This document shows, one piece after another, positions 1 through 5,175 of a stretch of DNA of 5,175 nucleotides. Below the pieces are notes generated by a model, which made no database searches, had not been told where the DNA came from, and saw only the letters and a program-made list of their open reading frames with translations. A program made the position numbers and the translations under genes. The stretch comes from Kiritimatiellia bacterium (GTDB lineage Bacteria > Verrucomicrobiota > Kiritimatiellia > RFP12 > UBA1067), in the NCBI GenBank assembly GCA_017521065.1, contig JAFXEA010000425.1:1-5175 (forward strand), given 5' to 3'. Positions within the stretch are counted from its first letter, which is position 1. Each line of letters opens with the position of its first letter.

Positions 1-606
1 CCGGTTTCGGAGGCGGAGGTCACGGCCATTCTCACGAATGCCTTCTTTGCGGCGTTGCGTCCGGCGCGGATCGCGGATTCGCAGAAAGGCTGGAAGGAGA
101 GTCGTCGGCGCATCCTGGATGAGGCGATGGGGCGTTATCGCTCAGGCAAGGTCTATGTATCCTCCTTGGCATATGTGGATGATACTTATTGCGCGGCGAC
201 AGGATGTTCGTTGCTCTCCGGGCAGCCCAACTGCTCAGTGTCGAATATTGTCGTGTCTCCGCCGAAAGGATCGGTGGTGTTCTCATGGGAAAAAGGAGTC
301 GGTAAGAATGACGAACGGTTCCGGGCGGAGGTGGATTGCATGCGGGCGATGGTTGAGCCGGGTGATATTGTTGCATACATGGAGGAATCCGATAAAAAGC
401 AGTCTGAACCCTGCCAAGTGATGATTTATCTGGGCGATGTGAGCGACGATGGGCATCCGCAGATTCTGTATATGGAAGAGGGATGTATAAGAAGAGGCGG
501 TTTTTATAAAATGTTTAATCACGGGGCTAAGTCTGTTTTCTGGAAGGCGACTAAAATTGTTGTTCTGCGCCCGATTTCAGATGGACCGACGAATAATGGG
601 CGCTAA
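1..606 (+). CDS. 3' fragment of hypothetical protein, weakly NlpC/P60-like
   Basis: The frame is open from the first base of the window to TAA at 604-606, giving 201 residues. The true start lies upstream; a TTG at 55 is possible but nothing marks it as the start. The C-terminal half has a P-G-D-I-V-A-Y segment (visible residues 120-126), then C-Q-V-M-I-Y-L-G-D (138-146), and ends with a beta-strand V-V-L-R-P. This order recalls the C-terminal half of NlpC/P60 and related papain-like peptidases, where PGD-[IL]-hydrophobic precedes an H-x-x-[IM]-Y-x-G strand. The usual catalytic His position appears to be Gln139. Cys64 and Cys69 (Y-C-A-A-T-G-C) could supply a nucleophile, but the D-C-S-G signature is absent. 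It could be an inactive relative or an unrelated fold. The last 130 bases are more AT-rich than the start. It ends 95 bases before the phosphatase gene and is probably a separate transcription unit. The coding call is firm; the family is a guess. Confidence 0.75.
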   Translation, partial: PVSEAEVTAILTNAFFAALRPARIADSQKGWKESRRRILDEAMGRYRSGKVYVSSLAYVDDTYCAATGCSLLSGQPNCSVSNIVVSPPKGSVVFSWEKGVGKNDERFRAEVDCMRAMVEPGDIVAYMEESDKKQSEPCQVMIYLGDVSDDGHPQILYMEEGCIRRGGFYKMFNHGAKSVFWKATKIVVLRPISDGPTNNGR

Positions 607-626
607 AAAGCTGCTCTTTCAGTGCG

Positions 627-646
627 TTTCAGGCTGTAGCCCGAAA
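627..646 (+). other. Weak hairpin between genes
   Basis: TTTC (627-630) pairs with GAAA (643-646) and GGC (632-634) pairs with GCC (639-641) around a TGTA loop, with one A-C mismatch. It lies 20 bases after the first gene's stop and just upstream of the predicted -10. No T-run follows, so it is not a convincing intrinsic terminator. It could be chance, or a site overlapping the -35 region. Confidence 0.25.
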
Positions 647-650
647 GGTA

Positions 651-659
651 TGGTATAAT
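651..659 (+). promoter_or_regulatory. Predicted extended -10 promoter for the phosphatase gene
   Basis: TGGTATAAT is a perfect match to the sigma-70-type extended -10 element: TG at 651-652, one spacer base, then TATAAT at 654-659. Transcription would begin near 666, giving a leader of about 36 bases before the ATG at 702. At a 17-base spacing the -35 position reads AGGCTG, a poor match to TTGACA, which fits promoters that rely on the extended -10. It would drive both the phosphatase and the large gene behind it. The sigma-factor consensus of this organism is assumed to be the common bacterial one. Confidence 0.55.
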
Positions 660-685
660 GACGAAAGAATAAAAAAGGCTTTGTA

Positions 686-691
686 AAAGGA
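686..691 (+). promoter_or_regulatory. Ribosome binding site for phosphatase gene
   Basis: AAAGGA lies 10 bases before the ATG at 702 in a purine-rich, A-rich leader. It supports 702 as the start, as does the signal peptide that begins directly at this Met. Confidence 0.6.
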
Positions 692-701
692 AATAAAAGA
701 A

Positions 702-2600
702 ATGAAAAAAATAAGGCTGATGACCATATCGCTTGTTGCGGTGATAGGGTGGGGTACTGTTGCGTTTGGCGCGGGCGGCAAGGCTGATAGACTTCCGCCG
801 CTTCCCGAAGGGGCTTTCACCTATGCGGTGATACCTGATACGCAAGCCTATGATGGCGAGGGACGTCACACAAAGCGGGGCCGCAAGCCGGGGGTAGGCC
901 CTACAACCAATGAGAAGTTTGACGCCATCGTCGACTGGCTTGTCGCAAACAGGGAGAAGGAGAACATCCTTTTCGTTTCGCACACCGGTGACATCACCGA
1001 CATGGACAACGATCCTCAATGGCGCTTTGCCTCCAATGCAATGGCGCGACTCGACGGCAAGCTTCCGTACGCGATATCTCCCGGCAACCATGACATGAAG
1101 TCAAACGGGGATACTTCATTCTTCCGGCGGTACTTCCCCGCATCGCGTTTCGAAGGAAATCCATGGTATGCGGCGACATTTCCGGGATATACCAATTCCC
1201 TAGGCCTTTTCGTATCCGGCAACAACGCAAATACGATCTGCCTGTTCGGTCAGGGGTCGGAGAAGTTTGCCGTTGTCACCCTTGAATGCAATGCACCCGA
1301 TCCCGTTTTGAACTGGGCGGCAAAAGAACTGGAAAAATATCCGGACAGGCGTGTGATCGTCTCCACTCATCAGGATATCGGAGCGATAGAGAAGAAGAAT
1401 GGACGGCGCATATACAATGACTTGAATGCGCTGTCGGAAGGGGAGCGTGCGAAATACAACCCAGACCTGTCCATGCTTGGCAGGATGGAGTGGCACAAGT
1501 GCCACGGCAAGGAAGGTAATTCCGGCAAGGCGATCTGGGAGAAGTTCACCTCGAAGCTGAAGAATGCGTTTCTTGTTGTGTCCGGCGATCAGGGCATGAT
1601 CAAAATCACCCGTGTGGACGGGAAGGGTGTGCATGGGAACATGGTATATTCGCTCATGCAGGATACTGGCGCGGGATATATCCGCATTTTCCGTTTCGTA
1701 CCTTCCGTGAAGAAGATATTCGGCTATACCGTCGATCCGAAGAGCAACGGCAAGTTGGTGCATTCGTATGGGGCGTGGCATGACAGCAAATGGTTCAATT
1801 TCGAACTGCCGTACCCTTCGGCGCCGGACGCCTGCACTTCAACCTGCGGTGATTGTTCTGAATCTGCTGCAACGGTTTCCGCTTCCGACCCGGTTGCAGC
1901 AAGAAAGGTCGATTGGAAGGGTGTGCCCAACGCGCGTGATCTCGGAGGCTTGCCCGGCAGGAACGGCAGGTGCGTAAGGCGAGGGCGCATATACCGTACA
2001 GCAGGATTGAACGACAATGCGAAATACCGCTACCCTGGAACTAAGAAGGAAATGCCGCGTGAGAAGTGGACGGGTCCCGGCAAATCGCGCATCACTCCTC
2101 CCGTGAGGGAACTGATAGTCGAGAAGCTTGGAGTCAAGACCGATCTCGACCTTCGCAACGATGGAGAGACGTTCAAGATGACGGGTTCGCCGCTTGGAGA
2201 GAAGGTCAGATGGGTGCACGTAACCTCCAGCAACTATGCCGGACTCAGCGAACCCAAAGGGCGCGATGCGTTCGTCAAGTGCTTCAAGGTGTTTCTTGAT
2301 GAGGCGAACTATCCGATAGTATTCCACTGCATAGCAGGCGCAGACCGCACAGGCACACTGGCCTGTATTCTGAACGGTCTTCTCGGAGTTGAAGAGGATC
2401 TCCTTTACAAGGATTGGCGATATACATGGACTGGCAGGGATGATCCCAAGCCTGTCCCGGAGGAACGCTGGGAAAAACTGATGGGTGTATTTTCGAAATA
2501 TGAAGGCGCGACTCTCAACGAAAGGATTGAGAAGTTCGTCCTTTCAAACGGATTTTCTGCAGAGGAAATAGAGAAGTTTAGAAAACTCATGCTCAAATGA
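702..2600 (+). CDS. Secreted bifunctional phosphatase: calcineurin-like phosphoesterase fused to tyrosine/lipid phosphatase
   Basis: This is a complete gene of 632 residues. Residues 1 to about 23 form a signal peptide (MKKIR, hydrophobic core, cleavage near A-F-G-A), so it is exported. Residues 40-345 form a metallophosphoesterase domain: I-P-D-T-Q (Asp46), H-T-G-D (Asp97), G-N-H-D (128-131) and S-T-H (His223), the usual metal ligands and catalytic His. The final G-H-x-H motif is replaced by S-G-D-Q (294-297). A linker of about 30 residues (372-402) is rich in Ser and Ala and carries Cys378, Cys382 and Cys385. Residues 404-632 match the Y_phosphatase3 family (PF13350 type): N-A-R-D-L-G-G (410-416), a D-L-D-L-R-N-D-G-E segment (481-489) and the P-loop H-C-I-A-G-A-D-R-T-G (542-551), with nucleophile Cys543 and Arg549. 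That family hydrolyses phosphotyrosine, phosphoserine/threonine or phosphoinositides through a cysteinyl-phosphate intermediate. The real substrate is unknown. The large exported protein gene starts 17 bases later and is likely co-transcribed. Domain calls are by eye. Confidence 0.93.
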   Translation: MKKIRLMTISLVAVIGWGTVAFGAGGKADRLPPLPEGAFTYAVIPDTQAYDGEGRHTKRGRKPGVGPTTNEKFDAIVDWLVANREKENILFVSHTGDITDMDNDPQWRFASNAMARLDGKLPYAISPGNHDMKSNGDTSFFRRYFPASRFEGNPWYAATFPGYTNSLGLFVSGNNANTICLFGQGSEKFAVVTLECNAPDPVLNWAAKELEKYPDRRVIVSTHQDIGAIEKKNGRRIYNDLNALSEGERAKYNPDLSMLGRMEWHKCHGKEGNSGKAIWEKFTSKLKNAFLVVSGDQGMIKITRVDGKGVHGNMVYSLMQDTGAGYIRIFRFVPSVKKIFGYTVDPKSNGKLVHSYGAWHDSKWFNFELPYPSAPDACTSTCGDCSESAATVSASDPVAARKVDWKGVPNARDLGGLPGRNGRCVRRGRIYRTAGLNDNAKYRYPGTKKEMPREKWTGPGKSRITPPVRELIVEKLGVKTDLDLRNDGETFKMTGSPLGEKVRWVHVTSSNYAGLSEPKGRDAFVKCFKVFLDEANYPIVFHCIAGADRTGTLACILNGLLGVEEDLLYKDWRYTWTGRDDPKPVPEERWEKLMGVFSKYEGATLNERIEKFVLSNGFSAEEIEKFRKLMLK

Positions 2601-2601
2601 T

Positions 2602-2608
2602 GAAAGGA
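2602..2608 (+). promoter_or_regulatory. Ribosome binding site for large exported protein; decides between two starts
   Basis: GAAAGGA ends 9 bases before the ATG at 2618, a good Shine-Dalgarno placement. An in-frame ATG at 2600 overlaps the upstream stop as TGATG and would add MKGRRV to the N-terminus, but it has no clear binding site of its own and could only be used by translational coupling. The site favours 2618. Either start gives a working signal peptide. Confidence 0.55.
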
Positions 2609-2617
2609 CGAAGAGTT

Positions 2618-5175
2618 ATGCATACGATAGCTAAGTTCAAGGTGGCAGCCGTTGTCGCTGCATGTGTACAGATGCTTTCCGGAGCGGAAATCACATGGGG
2701 TGGTTCAAGCGGTCGCTGGCATACCAAGAGTAATTGGAATGAAGGTGTTGTGCCCGTCGCCGGAGATTCGGTGGTTTTTCCGGCAGGTGCAGATTACACG
2801 GTTGAGATTACGGATAATACAGCAGCAGTTTCGAAAATCCGCCTGTTGCCAGGACCTGGAAGGGTAACATTTTTGGGCGACAAGAAGATTGCTATCAGAA
2901 GTGGAGATGGCTATGTCTTCTCGGTTGGCGAGAATCGTGAAGCTGTCATTGATGGAAGCAAGGTTATTTTGGATGCGACAGGCGGCACCGCCGGTGTCGA
3001 AGTTGAACCGAATGCCACATTGGATGTGAACGGAAGGCTGTGCCTGGAATATGGTGACATTCTTGTAAATACAAATGCGACACTGAACGTAAGAGGTGGT
3101 CAGATTGAATATGAAAATGATGGCAAGTCCTTGATTTTGGCGAAGAATTCCACAGTGAACTTTATGGGAGGAAGTAACATCATTGCTCGCATCGTAAACA
3201 AGATCAGTACAAATGGCGATGCGGTGATAAGCGAATTTGATGGAGAAGGCTCCAAAGTGATATTCTCCGGCGGTTATACAAAGTTTCCAAATGCATATTC
3301 GTTCAGTTCGTACGTTGATTACTCGAAAACGGATTTCTCCTTTACCGGCGGTAAGATGGAGATAAACCAGCGTATGGGGAATAGTCTCCGTGTGTTTCTG
3401 CCTCCGAAAGATGGTATCTTGATCAATAAATGTAATGAACTTGCGATGACGGATGAGAATAGTCCAGATAATGTCTGGGAGATTGGTGGAACTGCATGTT
3501 TTGTGGGGGATGGATCGTATCCTAATTTAGGTTGGTCGTTAGGGAATGTGTTAAAAGGAGGCGGGGAACTTCATATTGACATTTTGAGGATTGGAGGTAA
3601 CCTGTTTGAAGCAGATATATCGAAAGTAGTGTTAAAGACAAAGTTTCGTACACATTCAGCCAATGGAGAATTCCGCTTCAATGACGGTATAGCATTTGGT
3701 GCAGGAGGTGATTTAACAGTAGAACGAAATAAAAGTTCTAAATTCTCCATTAACGGCAAACTTGTATTTGACACTACCGATGCAGATGACGGTGTTACGC
3801 CACGCTCATTTGACATTTCGCAGCGTTTTGATTTTTCAGGTGTGACATCGCTGAAAGTCGAGGGTGCCGGTTATGTGGGACTGGTACCCGAAGGCTCGAC
3901 TTTCAAATTGCATTATCTGCATAAGGTTGAAGTGGATAATGGTGCGACTGTTGCCCTTACAAATGGCTATGCTGCGATAAAGACAATGACATTGGCGATG
4001 GGAGATAATTCATATCTTCTTACGGGAAGCAATGCGGTTGATGTGGTTTCATCGGTAGTACTCGGAACAGGTGCGAAGATTCGCTATTCGTTTGATACTC
4101 TTGATTCAGGCAGGATGTATCCTCTTTGGTTCGGTCCGCATAATACAACGCCGCCGGTAGAGAACTTTGAGTTTTCTCCGGCATTGCCTGAAGGATGGTC
4201 TATTGCCTTGCAGGGCGGTACGGCATACCTTTGCGACGGTTCAATTATTGAATCGGATTCGGAAGACACCAGTTATTGGCAAGGCAAAAACGGCGGCAAT
4301 TGGAACGTTTCAGAAAATTGGGGCAATGCTAAAATTCCAGGCCAGAATAGCTCATGGCACGCTATCTTTTCAGGTAATAGGCAGTTGTCCGTTACCAATG
4401 ATTATTCCGGAGATCTTTGCTATGCAAGAAATTTGACGGCAACTTTATCGGCGGGGCCATATGTAATATCAGGATTGCCTTTCGCCGCTTGTTATCCATA
4501 TCAGGGAGCAAATAGTTCGTCAATCGCAAATGCATCGGCATTTCCTCTGGTAATCGAGTCGGTATTGTATAAATACGGAGCAGAAGGGCTTTTCAGGGTA
4601 CAGGGCAACAGCAATGCACCTGTTGTAATGCCGGGCGGCGGATTGATTACGAATGCAGTACTGTCCTTCAGGGGAGATGTGCGCGTTGGCGGGGAATGGC
4701 GCATGCACGGGTTGTTGCCGGAAGTTACTGTGAGCGCAAGAAATTCACGTTTGACGACGCTCCCCGGTGCGTTTGTGTATGTGTCGAACCAAGCATCGAA
4801 TCAAACCGTGAAATCATCGTATCACATAGCAGCAGATTCCGGCATGACTGTTGAAGGTGACGTATGGCGGTGGATATCCAATGAAAATACGCATTTTGTT
4901 GATGGCGTGGTCACGTCAATGTGTCCCGTCCAAGCCACGGCGCGTCAGACCTTCATCGGTGACGGTGTTCTGTCGTTGGCGATGGTGCAGTCCGATTCGG
5001 AGGGCCCGGGCGACCTCAAATTTGCCGAGGACATAACGGTTCGCCCTGCAGGGTGGAAGACCGTCCGCGCTGGCGCGGATAATCCGATGACTATGGTTGC
5101 ACGCGGCAACGCGACAATCGGCGCGTGGGGCGACTGGGTGTATGGTGCGGAAGAGGGCTTTGAGAGTTCGACCGC
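2618..5175 (+). CDS. Large exported beta-helix-like surface protein, two tryptophan-rich modules (3' end outside window)
   Basis: The frame is open for 852 codons from ATG 2618 to the window edge with no stop. Residues 1-23 form a signal peptide (basic start, hydrophobic core, cleavage after L-S-G-A). A tryptophan-rich opening follows (W27, W34, N39-W40, then P-x-A-G-D-S-V-V-F), and a similar opening recurs at W554, W562 and N567-W568. This W-x-G...W...N-W start is what I know from large surface proteins of Verrucomicrobia-like bacteria that carry autotransporter-associated beta-strand repeats. Between the openings the sequence is rich in G, N, T, V and alternating hydrophobics, as in a beta-helix, and module 1 closes with L-P-E-G-W-S (523-528) and G-G-T-A-Y-L (533-538). 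No enzyme motif is visible. A lipobox-like V-A-A-C (13-16) exists but its hydrophobic stretch is short. Anchoring (autotransporter barrel, PEP-CTERM or other) would be downstream and cannot be seen. The role, such as adhesion or glycan binding, is unknown. It is co-transcribed with the phosphatase gene. Confidence 0.88.
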   Translation, partial: MHTIAKFKVAAVVAACVQMLSGAEITWGGSSGRWHTKSNWNEGVVPVAGDSVVFPAGADYTVEITDNTAAVSKIRLLPGPGRVTFLGDKKIAIRSGDGYVFSVGENREAVIDGSKVILDATGGTAGVEVEPNATLDVNGRLCLEYGDILVNTNATLNVRGGQIEYENDGKSLILAKNSTVNFMGGSNIIARIVNKISTNGDAVISEFDGEGSKVIFSGGYTKFPNAYSFSSYVDYSKTDFSFTGGKMEINQRMGNSLRVFLPPKDGILINKCNELAMTDENSPDNVWEIGGTACFVGDGSYPNLGWSLGNVLKGGGELHIDILRIGGNLFEADISKVVLKTKFRTHSANGEFRFNDGIAFGAGGDLTVERNKSSKFSINGKLVFDTTDADDGVTPRSFDISQRFDFSGVTSLKVEGAGYVGLVPEGSTFKLHYLHKVEVDNGATVALTNGYAAIKTMTLAMGDNSYLLTGSNAVDVVSSVVLGTGAKIRYSFDTLDSGRMYPLWFGPHNTTPPVENFEFSPALPEGWSIALQGGTAYLCDGSIIESDSEDTSYWQGKNGGNWNVSENWGNAKIPGQNSSWHAIFSGNRQLSVTNDYSGDLCYARNLTATLSAGPYVISGLPFAACYPYQGANSSSIANASAFPLVIESVLYKYGAEGLFRVQGNSNAPVVMPGGGLITNAVLSFRGDVRVGGEWRMHGLLPEVTVSARNSRLTTLPGAFVYVSNQASNQTVKSSYHIAADSGMTVEGDVWRWISNENTHFVDGVVTSMCPVQATARQTFIGDGVLSLAMVQSDSEGPGDLKFAEDITVRPAGWKTVRAGADNPMTMVARGNATIGAWGDWVYGAEEGFESST
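2696..2794 (+). other. First tryptophan-rich opening module
   Basis: Codons 27-59 of the large protein encode W-G-G, G-R-W, S-N-W-N and then V-P-V-A-G-D-S-V-V-F. Trp spacing is 7 then 6 residues. It directly follows the signal peptide and marks the start of the mature chain. It matches the second opening at 4277 in pattern, not in exact sequence. Confidence 0.65.
3011..3169 (+). repeat. Three imperfect beta-helix rungs (N-[AS]-T-[LV]-[DN])
   Basis: The encoded octets N-A-T-L-D-V-N-G (residues 132-139), N-A-T-L-N-V-R-G (153-160) and N-S-T-V-N-F-M-G (177-184) recur at 21 and 24 residue intervals. The period and the polar-then-alternating-hydrophobic pattern fit successive turns of a right-handed beta-helix. 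The repeat exists at protein level; codons differ, so it is not a recent DNA duplication. Confidence 0.6.
4277..4378 (+). other. Second tryptophan-rich opening module
   Basis: Codons 554-587 encode W-Q-G, G-G-N-W-N, E-N-W-G and then K-I-P-G-Q. Trp spacing is 8 then 6 residues, close to the first opening. It follows the closing strand G-G-T-A-Y-L-C-D-G of module 1 by a short acidic Ser-rich linker (around residues 544-552), so a new domain begins here, about 527 residues after the first. Confidence 0.6.

Noticed and set aside
627..646. Intrinsic terminator for the first gene
   Set aside because: The stem is short with a mismatch and is not followed by a T-run; listed only as a weak hairpin.
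603..1091. Minus-strand open frame of 162 codons spanning the promoter gap and the start of the phosphatase gene
   Set aside because: It covers the signal peptide and phosphoesterase motifs of a well-supported plus-strand gene and has no recognisable protein features of its own.
1200..1781. Minus-strand open frame of 193 codons
   Set aside because: It lies wholly opposite the metallophosphoesterase domain; its translation has no coherent domain, signal or motif.
1839..2327. Minus-strand open frame of 162 codons
   Set aside because: It is antisense to the linker and tyrosine phosphatase domain, whose motifs are clear on the plus strand.
2654..2665. Lipoprotein signal (V-A-A-C at residues 13-16 of the large protein)
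   Set aside because: The hydrophobic stretch before the Cys is only about seven residues, and a standard cleavage site L-S-G-A follows, so ordinary signal peptidase cleavage is more likely.
2652..2867. Plus-strand 71-codon frame near the start of the large gene
   Set aside because: It is out of frame with the continuous 852-codon gene that shows a signal peptide and domain motifs over the same bases.
1..5175. CRISPR array, tRNA, rRNA, insertion sequence or attachment site
   Set aside because: I saw no regularly spaced identical repeats, cloverleaf, rRNA-like sequence, transposase or terminal inverted repeats in any part of the window.

Overview
The window holds three plus-strand genes. The layout is a 3' gene fragment, a 95-base gap carrying a likely promoter, a complete two-domain secreted phosphatase gene, and after only 17 bases a very long exported protein gene that runs off the right edge. 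There are no RNA genes, CRISPR arrays, insertion sequences or minus-strand genes that I can support. No gene-free stretch exceeds 300 bases.

The organism is most likely a Gram-negative bacterium of the Planctomycetes-Verrucomicrobia-Chlamydiae group, perhaps a Kiritimatiellota, Lentisphaerota or Verrucomicrobiota member from a gut or similar anaerobic habitat. This rests on the W-x-G-G...W...N-W opening modules of the large beta-strand-rich exported protein, and on the type of secreted calcineurin-like and tyrosine phosphatase domains, which I associate with those lineages. There is no ribosomal or housekeeping marker, so the assignment is an inference.

Region by region. (1) 1-606 is the C-terminal 201 residues of a protein with weak resemblance to the second half of NlpC/P60-type cysteine peptidases. 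(2) 607-701 holds a perfect extended -10 (TGnTATAAT) and a Shine-Dalgarno site, so the second gene probably has its own transcript. (3) 702-2600 encodes a 632-residue exported protein. It joins a calcineurin-like metallophosphoesterase domain to a Y_phosphatase3-type tyrosine/lipid phosphatase domain with an intact HC(x5)R loop, through a short Ser/Ala- and Cys-rich linker. (4) 2618-5175 is continuously open for 852 codons. It encodes a signal peptide and two successive tryptophan-rich modules followed by beta-helix-like sequence; the C-terminus lies outside the window.

How they may work together: the phosphatase and the large exported protein are almost certainly co-transcribed, and both carry signal peptides. 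The pair therefore looks like a cell-envelope or extracellular unit, a two-headed phosphatase made with a large surface or secreted beta-helical protein. The substrate is not evident. The most notable points are the phosphatase-phosphatase fusion, the replacement of the usual metallophosphoesterase G-H-x-H motif by G-D-Q, and a sharp rise in GC near position 4905 inside the large ORF.
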